A stretch of DNA of 64,000 nt from Eilatimonas milleporae. GTDB taxonomy: Bacteria; Pseudomonadota; Alphaproteobacteria; Sphingomonadales; Kordiimonadaceae. Position 1 is the first letter of the stretch. Every line of letters begins with the position of its first letter. Below the pieces are notes generated by a model. The model saw only the letters and a program-made list of their open reading frames with translations, ran no database searches and was not told the origin of the DNA. This document shows positions 27,625 to 37,055 of this stretch, one piece after another. A program made the translations under genes and the position numbers. The stretch covers positions 62,001 to 126,000 of the forward strand of contig NZ_REFR01000014.1 of the NCBI RefSeq assembly GCF_003688555.1, read 5' to 3'.

Positions 27625-28221
27625 ATGGCACGCACAAAACGTCAGCCCGGCGAACCCATTATCGTGAAGAAATATGCCAACCGCCGCCTCTACAACACGG
27701 ATACGTCCAGTTACGTCACCCTCGACCATCTCGCGGACATGATCAAGCGTGACGAGGAATTTGTCGTACGCGACGCCAAGACCGGCGAGGACATTACCCG
27801 CAGCGTTCTGGCGCAGATTATCTTTGAAAAGGAATCAAAGGACAAAACCATGTTGCCGCTGCCTTTCCTGAGGCAGCTGATCAGCCTTTACGGGGATGGT
27901 CTGCAAGGGATGGTTCCGAACTATCTGGAAAGCGCCATGGCTGCGCTCACCAAAAATCAGGAACAGGTCCGCGACGCCTTCATGTCCGGTCAGGGGGCAA
28001 AGGCGTTCATGCCTGTCTTTGAGGAAATGACACGCCAGAACATGGCGCTCATGGAACAGACAATGCAGCTCTTCACGCCCCCAGGCGGTGCACGCACCGA
28101 TGTGGATGATGGTGTTACGCACAGCAAAAACGCACTTGCTGAAAAAGAACGTGAAGTTGAACAACTAAAAGCAGAAATTGCAGACCTTCAAAGCAAAGTG
28201 AGCACCTTGTCGAACAAGTAG
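27625..28221 (+). CDS. phaR: Polyhydroxyalkanoate synthesis repressor PhaR
   Basis: A 198-residue regulator. The N-terminal DNA-binding domain has IVKKYANRRLYNTDTSSYVTL and DITRSVLAQIIFE, hallmarks of PHB_acc_N, followed by the PHB accumulation domain (LPLPFLRQLISLYGDGLQGMVPNYLE). The C-terminus is a coiled coil (KEREVEQLKAEIADLQSKVSTL). PhaR senses PHB granules and represses phasin and phaR genes. GGGAGG precedes ATG 27625. A perfect TTGCTGCGCAGCAA palindrome lies just upstream. Confidence 0.95.
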   Translation: MARTKRQPGEPIIVKKYANRRLYNTDTSSYVTLDHLADMIKRDEEFVVRDAKTGEDITRSVLAQIIFEKESKDKTMLPLPFLRQLISLYGDGLQGMVPNYLESAMAALTKNQEQVRDAFMSGQGAKAFMPVFEEMTRQNMALMEQTMQLFTPPGGARTDVDDGVTHSKNALAEKEREVEQLKAEIADLQSKVSTLSNK

Positions 28222-28310
28222 GGGCCGGTGTAAGGTCACGACCAAACGCGCCTAATGCCTGCCAATAGTCCCTTGTTGATGTGCCGGCGCGACATTTTTT
28301 GGAACGTCGC

Positions 28311-29522
28311 ATGCCGGTTATTCTGTTCGCTGTTTTTATCGACCTTGTCGGATTCGGATTGATCGTCCCTATCCTGCCTTTCCTGACAATGGCCTATGGC
28401 GGCGACGCTCTCTCAGGGACGGCTCTGATCTCCATCTACTCGCTGATGACGTTCCTGTCGGGGCCTTTCTGGGGTCGCCTGTCGGATAAAATCGGTCGTC
28501 GGCCCGCACTCGCCCTGACCTTTGCCGGTGGAACGCTGTCTTATCTGACCCTGGCGTTTTCCGACAGTCTCGCAATGCTCTTTTTCGCCCGTGCCATGTC
28601 AGGGGCCATGGCAGGCAACATCGGTGTTGTCATGGCCGCGATGGCGGACATGACGGATGCTGAAAACCGCGGACGCGCCATGGGGTGGATCGGCGGCGTT
28701 TTCGGTCTGGGATTTGCCGTTGGTCCCGGCCTTGGCGGGTGGCTTGGCACCGGCGATGGTACGGTCAGTATATTGTTGCCCGGCCTTGTCGCCGCCGGAC
28801 TGGCCTTCACCGCGATGCTTCTGACCTTCTTTTTTGTACCGGAAACAAGCCCGGGCCATGTCGCATCCGCTGCTTCCCGCGGACAGGAAGACACCGGAGA
28901 CAGCAGCGAACCGGCGCCCGGCAGTCTGTCGCGGCGTGACCTGCTGTTCAAATCACCCTGGCGTTTCCTGCTGTTTCTGATGTTCGTCGTCACGGCCATC
29001 GGACAAAGCATCAGTTTTTCCATCACCCCTTTCTGGGCCGAAAGCACCTTTGGCTGGACCGGCAGTCAGGTTGGTGTGCTCCTGATGGCCATAGGCCTGT
29101 GCGTTGCAGCGGTACAAACACTGGCCGTCGGACCGTTATTCCGCCATCTGGGCGAAGTACGCACCATCTCTCTCGGCTCCATTGTCAGCATTGCCGGCTG
29201 CGGGCTGATCATGTTCGGCCCCAGCACACCGCTTGTCGCAATTCTGGGCTTTCCCTTGGTGATGGGCGGTCTGACAGTGGCTTTCCCCGCCCTGAACAGT
29301 CTGGTGTCGCTTAGAACCGACCGCCACAATCAAGGGGTCGCACTTGGCATGTCGCAAGGTTTGTCGGCACTGGGCCGTATCGTCGGCCCTTTAAGCGCCG
29401 GCGCCGTTTTCAGCACGTCGGCCCCTGGCCTGCCTTTTGTGATCGTGGCTGCAACCGCGGTGATCGCCGGCGGCTGGGCCTTTGCCGAATGGCGGCGCGA
29501 CACACCTGAAAACCGGTCCTAG
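28311..29522 (+). CDS. MFS drug-efflux transporter, TetA-like
   Basis: A 403-residue, 12-helix major facilitator. The N-terminus (FAVFIDLVGFGLIVPILPFLT), the loop motif GRLSDKIGRRPAL between helices 2 and 3, and GWIGGVFGLGFAVGPGLGGWLG (motif C, antiporter type) match the DHA1/TetA branch. The substrate is unknown. ATG 28311 is preferred over GTG 28281. The last codons and stop overlap the stop of the converging lipoprotein gene (shared CTAG), so there is no room for a terminator between them. Confidence 0.88.
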   Translation: MPVILFAVFIDLVGFGLIVPILPFLTMAYGGDALSGTALISIYSLMTFLSGPFWGRLSDKIGRRPALALTFAGGTLSYLTLAFSDSLAMLFFARAMSGAMAGNIGVVMAAMADMTDAENRGRAMGWIGGVFGLGFAVGPGLGGWLGTGDGTVSILLPGLVAAGLAFTAMLLTFFFVPETSPGHVASAASRGQEDTGDSSEPAPGSLSRRDLLFKSPWRFLLFLMFVVTAIGQSISFSITPFWAESTFGWTGSQVGVLLMAIGLCVAAVQTLAVGPLFRHLGEVRTISLGSIVSIAGCGLIMFGPSTPLVAILGFPLVMGGLTVAFPALNSLVSLRTDRHNQGVALGMSQGLSALGRIVGPLSAGAVFSTSAPGLPFVIVAATAVIAGGWAFAEWRRDTPENRS

Positions 29523-30199
29523 CCGCCGCAGATATCCCGGCGTTCCGCCAGCCAGCGGCTCATCTGCTTGGCAATCAATGACATGGAAACATTGAACGCG
29601 ATCATGACCCGTTCGCCGGACCCGTCGGGGACAGGGCTTTCCACATTGAACATGCGGCGCCCCGCCAGTTCGCTTGTCGTGATATTGACGAGAATGGCGT
29701 CTATGGACATGACCACCTCGTCCGCATCCGCCGTTTCACCCGGAACGAAATGCATCTGCCAGATTTTGAGACCAAGGCGGCACCCCGCGGCCACATCCAG
29801 TCCGCCCTGACCCAGCGTCTGCACCTGCGCGTCATCGGCCAGGGACTGGACCAGATAATCCCTGATAAGGTCCGTCGCACTGGAGGACCACAAAACCCCG
29901 TCCAGCGTCGCACGTTCATATGTGCCGAGCCGGACGGCCACTTCACGGCCACCAAGGCCGTCGGCCGTCAACGGGTCGTCCACATAAACAACCGGTGCCC
30001 CCGGCGGGGCCACACCCAGTCCGTCATACTGCAGGCTGTAAACGGTTTGCGCGTTATCGCTGCCAAAGGAAATCAAGGGGCCGCATGCCGCCAGCAGGAA
30101 AGGAACCGCAAGCACGGCCGCGAGCGGATGAACGACACGGCCGGAATTCTTCGGAAGCCCTGTGCACCACCCATATATGCGCGAGGCAAACGTCATCAA
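29519..30199 (-). CDS. ABC transport auxiliary lipoprotein (PqiC/DUF330-like)
   Basis: A 226-residue lipoprotein: signal peptide with lipobox LLAAC, then a domain with YSLQYDGLGVAPPGAPVVYVDDPLTADGL and a C-terminal MIAFNVSMSLIAKQMSRWLA, typical of the ABC_trans_aux family. It would sit in the outer membrane as the terminal part of the Mla-like lipid transporter. Its start overlaps the MlaD-like gene stop by 4 bases. It takes the place of a separate mlaC/mlaA, which are not in this operon. Confidence 0.85.
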   Translation of the reverse strand: MMTFASRIYGWCTGLPKNSGRVVHPLAAVLAVPFLLAACGPLISFGSDNAQTVYSLQYDGLGVAPPGAPVVYVDDPLTADGLGGREVAVRLGTYERATLDGVLWSSSATDLIRDYLVQSLADDAQVQTLGQGGLDVAAGCRLGLKIWQMHFVPGETADADEVVMSIDAILVNITTSELAGRRMFNVESPVPDGSGERVMIAFNVSMSLIAKQMSRWLAERRDICGG

Positions 30200-31164
30200 T
30201 TCTCTTCCTCCAGGCTACGGTTCTCAAGATCATATGTCCGCTTGTTCGGCCCGAAGAGCACTTCGGCCGGATTTTGCTCGATACGGCTGACAAGCCTCGC
30301 CAGGGCGCGGGATGTGATCCGCAGGTCAATGATCATGCGCGACACTTCCGGCAGGCTGCCCGACAGAAATTGTGTCACCGCCTGTTCATTGGCGGCGACA
30401 AGGCCGTCGATCCGCGACAGCATGGAATTGGCGGAACGCAGAGCCTCGACCGCCTCGGCAACCATTTGCTGACCGTCGCCGTCCAGCAGTTCCGTGCCGC
30501 TGTCCGCCAGCAGGCGGAAGGACTCAGCCGTATCCCTGACCTGGGACAATGTCGCTCTGAGATCGGCCATCAACAGATCCATATCCTCGGTTCCATCGGC
30601 CAGATTCCCCGTCAGACGGGCGCTGTTGTCGACCACCGCGCGCAAGGCGGCGATATTGTCGTCGCTGAACAGTTTTTGCACCTGCACCACCGCCAGAATG
30701 GCCTGGTTGACCAGATCGGGCGCACTTTGGAAAATCTCCTGGAAAGGGCTGGCCTCGGAAGGGATTTCCGGCCTCGGTGCGCCGGGGTGCGGCTCGATCG
30801 GGGGATTGCCAAGCTCGCCGCCGATCAGTTCGATGAAGGCAACGCCTGTAAACCCCTGATAGGCCAGTGTGGCGCGGGTCCCTTCATTGATCGGCACATC
30901 GGAACGCAGCCGGACCCAGACATGGATCCTGGCCGGATCAATGGGGGACAGGCCGATATCCATGACTTCGCCCACCGGAATACCCAGATAATAGACCACG
31001 CTGCGATTGTAGAGCCCGGAAACCGACCCATGGAAATAGATGTCGTAATCATTGTACTCGGCATCCAGATCCACCTTGGCCAGCCAGATGGTAAAGGCAA
31101 CGGCCGCCGCCAGAAGGATCAGTACAAACCCGCCGACAAGTATGTGTGAGGCGCGGCTTTCCAT
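30196..31164 (-). CDS. mlaD: MlaD/MCE-family lipid transport protein
   Basis: A 322-residue protein with one N-terminal membrane helix (ILVGGFVLILLAAAVAFTIWL) and a single MCE domain at about residues 40-120 (YDIYFHGSVSGLYNRSVVYY, IPVGEVMDIGLSP, RATLAYQGFTGVAFIELIGG). A long helical tail (residues about 150-300) with heptad-like patterns follows, more like the extended MCE proteins than the short MlaD of E. coli. It forms the periplasmic ring of the lipid ABC transporter. The MlaF-like gene ends 69 bases upstream. Confidence 0.92.
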   Translation of the reverse strand: MESRASHILVGGFVLILLAAAVAFTIWLAKVDLDAEYNDYDIYFHGSVSGLYNRSVVYYLGIPVGEVMDIGLSPIDPARIHVWVRLRSDVPINEGTRATLAYQGFTGVAFIELIGGELGNPPIEPHPGAPRPEIPSEASPFQEIFQSAPDLVNQAILAVVQVQKLFSDDNIAALRAVVDNSARLTGNLADGTEDMDLLMADLRATLSQVRDTAESFRLLADSGTELLDGDGQQMVAEAVEALRSANSMLSRIDGLVAANEQAVTQFLSGSLPEVSRMIIDLRITSRALARLVSRIEQNPAEVLFGPNKRTYDLENRSLEEEN

Positions 31165-31233
31165 ATATTCAGTCCCACTCTATTAAGGTCCGATTTACAG
31201 GCCGTCTCAGGCAAAATCCGGCCTGTATTTCAC

Positions 31234-32016
31234 TCACGCACGCGCACTACCGGCCGCGCGACCGCGCGGACCATTGAAATAATCCTGCACCCAGGGGTGG
31301 TCAAATCGGGCCACATCCTCAAGCGGTGCATTGATCAGGATACGCTTGTTCCCCAGAACGGCAATCCGGTCGCAGACACCGACCAGCGTATCCAGATCGT
31401 GGGTAACAAGAAATACAGTCAGGTCAAGGGAGTCCTTCAGCTCGGCGATCAACTGATCGAAAGCGTGGGCACCGATGGGGTCAAGCCCTGCCGTCGGCTC
31501 ATCAAGGAAAAGAATATGGGGGTCAAGGGCAAGAGACCGCGCCAGCGCCGCCCTTTTACGCATGCCCCCCGAAAGATCGGACGGAAACTTGGACGCGGCA
31601 TCAAGGGGCAATCCCACCATGGCAATCTTGCTGAGAGCCAGGTCATCCATCAGATTCTGGCTCAGATGAAAATGTTCGCGCATCGGAACCTGGATATTCT
31701 GCCCCACGGTCAGCGAGGTAAACAAGGCCCCGTCCTGGAACAATACCCCCCAGTCGCGTTTGCTACGCATCGCAGCGCCTGAATCGGCATCGGACTGGTC
31801 GACGCCGTCGATTTCAATGGTCCCCGCCACAGGATGCACCAGGCCTGTAATCGCCTTCAAAAGAACGGATTTTCCGGTACCGGACCCTCCGACCACACCC
31901 AGGATTTCACCGCGCCTGACATCAAGGTCAAGCCCGTCATGCACCACCTGCGTGCCGAAGGCTGTCATCAATCCCCGTACCCGGATGACACTGTCCGTAA
32001 TTGCGTTACCGTCCAT
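31234..32016 (-). CDS. mlaF: MlaF-type ABC transporter ATP-binding protein
   Basis: A 260-residue ATPase of the MCE lipid importer/exporter: Walker A GGSGTGKSVLLKAI, signature LSGGMRKRAALARSL, Walker B ILFLDEPTAGLDP, H-loop VTHDLDT. The GMRKR signature and the N-terminal LMTAFGTQVVHDGLDLDV are MlaF-like. It powers lipid transfer through MlaE. Confidence 0.93.
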   Translation of the reverse strand: MDGNAITDSVIRVRGLMTAFGTQVVHDGLDLDVRRGEILGVVGGSGTGKSVLLKAITGLVHPVAGTIEIDGVDQSDADSGAAMRSKRDWGVLFQDGALFTSLTVGQNIQVPMREHFHLSQNLMDDLALSKIAMVGLPLDAASKFPSDLSGGMRKRAALARSLALDPHILFLDEPTAGLDPIGAHAFDQLIAELKDSLDLTVFLVTHDLDTLVGVCDRIAVLGNKRILINAPLEDVARFDHPWVQDYFNGPRGRAAGSARA

Positions 32017-32075
32017 TCCGCCCCGTTTCCATTCACCCGGTCATTGTTATTTATGATGCCGATGCGTCGGTTTCG

Positions 32076-33227
32076 TTACCATCCGATCGCCGTAAAGAAG
32101 ACAGCGAACAGAGAATCCAGCAGGATGACCATGAAAATCGATTGAACAACCGATTTGGTGGTGTGCATACCGACGGAATCCGCGCTGTTGGCCACGGACA
32201 GTCCGTGATAACAGCCGCTGACGGCGATCACGAAGGCAAAGAAAGGTGCCTTGATGATGCCTACGAGAAAATGGATATCGATATCGACGATATCACGGAA
32301 ATAGAGCACAAAATTCCCGGGAGAGATATTCAGCTGCACCCAGGCGGTCAGCATACCGCCGACCATACCGACCACATCGGCATAAAAAGCCAGAAGCGGC
32401 ATCACCAACACAAGAGCCAGAAGACGCGGCAGCACCAGAACATCGGTCGGGTTCATGCCCATCGTGTGCATGGCATCCACCTCTTCATGCAGGCGCATGG
32501 ATCCGATTTGCGCGGTAAAGGCGCTGCCGGAACGGCCGGACACGATGATCGCCGTCATCAGGGCCCCCAGTTCCCGGAAATGAGTCACGGACAACATATC
32601 GATGACAAAGATATCCGCACCGAAACGGGCCAGCTGGACGGCACCCTGATTTACCACCACCGCACCGATGATAAAATTGATCAGCCCGACAATACCGAGG
32701 GCACGCAGCCCAACCACATCCATCTGATGAATCAGTGGCATCATCCTGAGGCGGCCGGGATGCCACAACAGGCTGATAACCCGGCTGAGAATCATACCGA
32801 TAAAACTGAGAATATTGCCCGCGCTGACAAAAAAATGCTCCGTGGCTTCACCCACATCGGCAAGCGGCTTCTGGTACCAGATCAAATCATCGGGAGCCGT
32901 TTGCGTCGGCGGCGGACAGGCCGTGATCACCTCCAGAAGGCGGCGGTGATACGGCTGTATGTTTGTCAACATGATGACACTGTCGGATTTGATGCTTTCG
33001 CTGTAACGGCGGATCAGCACCGCACCCGTCGTATCCAGGCGGTCGACACGGGAACAGTCGATCACTGCCCCGCTGCGCAAAACCGGCAGGGCCCGCTGCA
33101 TCATGCGGTCAATGGATGCCGCCCTGTCGATCGTCCAATCCCCGATCAAAACCAGGGCCGGCCGGCTGCCGCTGCGGTCAACCTGGTATATTGCGTCGGA
33201 CCTTCCGTCGATGTGCTGATCGTCCAT
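32076..33227 (-). CDS. mlaE: MlaE-type permease with N-terminal STAS domain
   Basis: About 383 residues. The N-terminal 110 residues form a STAS-like domain (LVLIGDWTIDRAASIDRMM, GAVIDCSRVDRLDTTGAVLI), taking the role of the separate MlaB. The rest is an MlaE permease (FRELGALMTAIIVSGRSGSAFTAQIG, MRLHEEVDAMHTMGMNPTDVLVLPR, NSADSVGMHTTKSVVQSIF). The start is uncertain: 33227 has GAGG 5 bases before and suits the STAS domain; an upstream start at 33338 would add 37 basic residues. First gene of the mlaEFD-lipoprotein operon. Confidence 0.9.
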   Translation of the reverse strand: MDDQHIDGRSDAIYQVDRSGSRPALVLIGDWTIDRAASIDRMMQRALPVLRSGAVIDCSRVDRLDTTGAVLIRRYSESIKSDSVIMLTNIQPYHRRLLEVITACPPPTQTAPDDLIWYQKPLADVGEATEHFFVSAGNILSFIGMILSRVISLLWHPGRLRMMPLIHQMDVVGLRALGIVGLINFIIGAVVVNQGAVQLARFGADIFVIDMLSVTHFRELGALMTAIIVSGRSGSAFTAQIGSMRLHEEVDAMHTMGMNPTDVLVLPRLLALVLVMPLLAFYADVVGMVGGMLTAWVQLNISPGNFVLYFRDIVDIDIHFLVGIIKAPFFAFVIAVSGCYHGLSVANSADSVGMHTTKSVVQSIFMVILLDSLFAVFFTAIGW

Positions 33228-33491
33228 GCATGCCTCAAGACCGGAGCCCGTGCCCGGAACAATATCGCCGCACCGCCAAAGGCCGGCTGTCACGCGCGCA
33301 TGGCGGCATATGAATTGCCGTTTGCGCGCTGTAGCCATTATACTATGACATCTTTATCCAACTTTGCAGGCGGACAGTCCAAGCCTTAATCGGACCCCTT
33401 GGGTGACTCAACACGGTAAAGTGTTCCAGCCGGATTATGCTGCGCACGACGCCGGTTCCTCGGAAGCAACACACGGATACTCACAGACGCC

Positions 33492-34907
33492 ATGCCTGAT
33501 ACACTGCCATCGTCGACAGACGAAAATCCCCTGCTTGCCTTCGCCCGGTGGGTGGCGGAAACGCTCCCGGACTGGCCGGATCAGGCATGGTCACGGGCCC
33601 TTGACGCCTTTATCGACATCGTGGCGGTCATGATTCCGGGGGCCGATGAACCGGCGGTGCAAACGGTTCTGTCCGCCGTCGAACGGTGGGGAAGTGGCGG
33701 CGTCACCGTGGTTGGACATGACACGCCGCTGTCTCCACCCCATGCGGCACTTGTCAATGGGACGGCAGCGCATGCGCTTGACTTCGACGATAATTTCGAC
33801 CCGGCGAAGGCGCATGCAACAGCGGTCCTCGCACCGGCACTTATAGCTCTGGCCGAAGACCGGGACATGACGGGGCGGGCGTTGCTGGACGCCTATATTG
33901 TCGGCCTACAGATCATGGGGCGCATCGGACAGGGCCTAAATCCGTTTCACCGGGAACGCGGCTGGCATGCGACAGCCACGGTGGGCACTGTGGGCTGCGC
34001 CGCCGGGTGCGCACGGCTGCTCGGTCTGGACGGGCAGCGGGCAGCGCATGCCATCTCGCTGGCGACCAGCATGGCGGGCGGCTTCATGAGCCAGTTTGGC
34101 ACCATGACCAAACCGCTCCATGCCGGCCTTGCCGCCGAGGGTGGGGTGCGTGCCGCCCTCTTCGCCGAAGCCGGCATGACCGCCGGTGCCGACACCCTGC
34201 ACGGCAAGACCGGCATGGGCACGCTGATGGTCGGTCCGGACCTGGAGGCATTGCGGGCGGCAATGCGGGGACGCAGTGAACACGGACAGACGATGTCCTT
34301 CAAAACCAGGGATATAGGCAAGCCGCTGCACATTCTGGAGTATGGCCTGAAAGTAAAGCGTTTTCCCAATTGCGGCAGTGTACACCGGGCCCTGGACGGC
34401 CTGCTGTCATTGCGGGCGACCCACGGGTTTACGGCAGACGATGTCACGGAAATACGTGTCCGGGCACCGGCGGCCCATCTGCGTAATCTGATGTATGAAC
34501 GCCCCGTGGATCCCATGCAGGCCAAATTCAGCCTGGAATACAATCTTGCTGTCGGCCTGCGGGACGGCACAGTCGGGCTGGATGCCTTTCTGCCGGACAA
34601 CATCGCACGGCAGGACGCATCGGACCTGATACCGCTTGTCAAAAAAGACTATGTGGAAAAACTGGAATCCGAATTCGACACGGAAGTTCATGTCCATCTT
34701 CGCGATGGCCGCACAGTGTCAACCAATATTCATATGCCGGTGGGCAGCAGCGCCCTTCCCCTGAACCGCGGTCAACTCTGGGAGAAGTTTGAAGGGTGTG
34801 TACAAAGCCGGCTTGACAAGAGACGCGCAAGTGCGGTTAGAGACGCTTTGTGCGCCTTGGAGCAGAACGGGCCGGTTCGGGGTCTGACCCGTTATCTTGC
34901 ATCATAG
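33492..34907 (+). CDS. MmgE/PrpD family protein
   Basis: A 471-residue protein of the MmgE/PrpD fold that includes 2-methylcitrate dehydratase, cis-aconitate decarboxylase and similar enzymes. Features: N-terminal helical domain with VVGHDTPLSPPHAALVNGTAAHALDFDDNF (ALDFDD motif), SRIGQG-like MGRIGQGLNPFHRERGWHATATVG (GWH), and C-terminal KRFPNCGSVHRALDG. Which substrate it takes is unclear; no methylcitrate-cycle genes lie nearby. It stands alone between mlaE and the nucleotidyltransferase. Confidence 0.88.
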   Translation: MPDTLPSSTDENPLLAFARWVAETLPDWPDQAWSRALDAFIDIVAVMIPGADEPAVQTVLSAVERWGSGGVTVVGHDTPLSPPHAALVNGTAAHALDFDDNFDPAKAHATAVLAPALIALAEDRDMTGRALLDAYIVGLQIMGRIGQGLNPFHRERGWHATATVGTVGCAAGCARLLGLDGQRAAHAISLATSMAGGFMSQFGTMTKPLHAGLAAEGGVRAALFAEAGMTAGADTLHGKTGMGTLMVGPDLEALRAAMRGRSEHGQTMSFKTRDIGKPLHILEYGLKVKRFPNCGSVHRALDGLLSLRATHGFTADDVTEIRVRAPAAHLRNLMYERPVDPMQAKFSLEYNLAVGLRDGTVGLDAFLPDNIARQDASDLIPLVKKDYVEKLESEFDTEVHVHLRDGRTVSTNIHMPVGSSALPLNRGQLWEKFEGCVQSRLDKRRASAVRDALCALEQNGPVRGLTRYLAS

Positions 34908-35029
34908 CGCCTTCCGTCGGCCGTGCCGGCGGAAGAGCCGTTCGCTTGTAATGGCAAACCGTTCTTAAGTCAGGAAGCGCACCCCGTCCGCGATATCGTA
35001 AAGCCCATAGGGCAGGGATGGGAAACATC

Positions 35030-35836
35030 ATGACAGATCAGCCGCAAGCCACCGCGCTTATCCTTGCCGCAAGCCGGCGCGGTCCTGGCGATCAGGTTGC
35101 CCAGCTTCAGGGGGTCAGTCATAAATGCCTGGTCACGCTTGACGGCACCATCATGCTGGAACGTGTGGTGACCGAACTGAAAAACAGCAAGGCCATCAAC
35201 CGCATTTTCATTTCCATTGAAAACCGCGATTTCATCGAACAGGTCCCGAAACTGAAAGCCATGCTGGATGACGGCACGCTTTTTTTCGTACCGAGCGCGG
35301 AGAATCTGTACCTATCGGTCGTCAAGGCCATAGAGATGATCGATACGCCGTGGCCGCTCATGATCACCACCGGGGACAATGCACTGCACACCACCGAAAT
35401 GATCGATCATTTCTGCCGCGAAACTACGCGCATCAAACCCGATGTCGCCGTCGCCATGACACCGGCGGATGTCATTCTGGATGCATATCCCGAAGGCAAG
35501 CGCGCTTTTCACGATCTGAAAGACGGCGGCTGGTCCAGCTGCAATCTTTATGCACTGACAACCCAGAAAGCCATCAAAACCGCCAAGGTGTTCGAGGGGG
35601 GAGGACAGTTCGGCAAGAAACCGGAACGTATCCTCAAGGCTTTTGGACTGTTCTTCATGATTCTGTACAAGTTCAGACTTTCGACCATAGATCAGCTTGC
35701 CAACCGGCTTTCAAAACGCTGGAAACTGAAGCTGAGCGTCATCCGCATGCCGTTTGCAGATGCGCCTATTGACGTGGACAACCCCGGCGATGTCGCCTTG
35801 ACGGAACGCATTCTGAAAGCGCGCCGCGGCGCATAA
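35030..35836 (+). CDS. NTP transferase (MobA-like nucleotidyltransferase)
   Basis: About 268 residues. The start TALILAASRRGPGDQVAQ is a degenerate form of the sugar-nucleotidyltransferase loop LxAGxGxR, and GVSHKCLVTLDGTIMLERVV follows, so an NTP-transfer fold is clear; the acidic metal site could be in TTGDNALHTTEM and DVDNPGD. The substrate is unknown. A GGGATGGGAA precedes ATG 35030. It shows no operon partner. Several Cys-free helical segments at the C-terminus contain a hydrophobic FGLFFMILYKF. Confidence 0.8.
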   Translation: MTDQPQATALILAASRRGPGDQVAQLQGVSHKCLVTLDGTIMLERVVTELKNSKAINRIFISIENRDFIEQVPKLKAMLDDGTLFFVPSAENLYLSVVKAIEMIDTPWPLMITTGDNALHTTEMIDHFCRETTRIKPDVAVAMTPADVILDAYPEGKRAFHDLKDGGWSSCNLYALTTQKAIKTAKVFEGGGQFGKKPERILKAFGLFFMILYKFRLSTIDQLANRLSKRWKLKLSVIRMPFADAPIDVDNPGDVALTERILKARRGA

Positions 35837-36006
35837 CACAATCGCCTGCCCGCCGGGATACAGCTGTTCTTGCACCTCCTCCGGCCACGTCTTAAGCTCT
35901 GCCGATCCGGAAACATCCAGCTTGGGCGGCTCTATCGCCGCCAACTGCCAGATGGAAAACTCCGGCAAACAAGAAGACCGTCCCTGTGTTCTAGGAGGAA
36001 TACGCC

Positions 36007-36972
36007 GTGCGCGCCGACGCCACGACTCAGTTACGGACACTCTATCCGTCGATCGAGGCCTATCAGACAGACATGCTGTCCGTCGGTCAGGGACACGAAA
36101 TCTATGTGGAACAGTCCGGCAACCCGGCTGGCATACCGATCCTGTTTATTCATGGAGGGCCGGGGGGCGGCACCAATCCGGTCCAGCGCCGCTTTTTCAA
36201 TCCGGAAAAATTCCGCATCATCCTGTTCGATCAGCGCGGGTGCGGCAAAAGCCATCCCAGCGCCGGCCTGGAGGCCAACACGACCTGGCACCTTGTCGAG
36301 GATATGGAAACGATCCGGCGGACCCTCGGTATTGATCGCTGGGCGCTGTTTGGCGGCAGCTGGGGCAGCACGCTGGCCCTGATTTATGCACAGACCTATC
36401 CCGATACTGTCAGCGCCCTTATCCTGCGCGGTATTTTCCTGATGCGGCAGGAAGAACTGGACTGGTTCTACCGAAACGGCACCAGCGCCATTTTTCCCGA
36501 GGCATGGGAACGTTTCAAATCCCAGATTCCCGCCGATGAACATCATGATCTGGTGGGCGCCTACTACCGTCGCCTGACCGAAGACCGCCATGCCGCACAG
36601 CGGCTTCATTTCGCCCGTGAGTGGAGCCTCTGGGAAGGCAGCACCGTTACCCTCGTGCCTGACGAAAGCCAGCGCAGCCACTCTCTGGACCCTATGTTCG
36701 CCCTCGCCTTCGCCCGTATCGAAGCACATTATTTCAAACACAAAGGGTTTCTGGACGCCGACGGTCAGCTGCTGCGCGATGCCGGCAGGCTCAAAAACAT
36801 CGAAACCCATATCATCCAGGGGCGCTATGACGCGATCTGCCCCCCGCGCTCAGCTGTCGCATTGGCAAAGGCCATGCCGTGGGCCAATCTGAAAATCGTG
36901 CCCGTTGCCGGCCACTCAGCTTTTGAATCCGCCATTCAGCATGAGCTGATATGCGCGACCGATACCTTATAG
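36007..36972 (+). CDS. pip: Proline iminopeptidase (prolyl aminopeptidase)
   Basis: A 321-residue alpha/beta hydrolase of family S33. Oxyanion motif FIHGGPGGG, DQRGCGKSHPSA, nucleophile in FGGSWGSTLAL, the acid in IQGRYDAICPP and the base in VAGHSAFESA. It cuts N-terminal proline from peptides. The GTG start at 36007 has the strong site AGGAGGAA seven bases before it. It is followed by the PCu(A)C gene. Confidence 0.94.
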   Translation: MRADATTQLRTLYPSIEAYQTDMLSVGQGHEIYVEQSGNPAGIPILFIHGGPGGGTNPVQRRFFNPEKFRIILFDQRGCGKSHPSAGLEANTTWHLVEDMETIRRTLGIDRWALFGGSWGSTLALIYAQTYPDTVSALILRGIFLMRQEELDWFYRNGTSAIFPEAWERFKSQIPADEHHDLVGAYYRRLTEDRHAAQRLHFAREWSLWEGSTVTLVPDESQRSHSLDPMFALAFARIEAHYFKHKGFLDADGQLLRDAGRLKNIETHIIQGRYDAICPPRSAVALAKAMPWANLKIVPVAGHSAFESAIQHELICATDTL

Positions 36973-37055
36973 AAAAACGTTCGCCGCTACCATATCAAAT
37001 CCGCGCCGGAACCAGGGCCCAAAATTCCGGTCCGGCCCCAAATGAAGAGGTTGTC

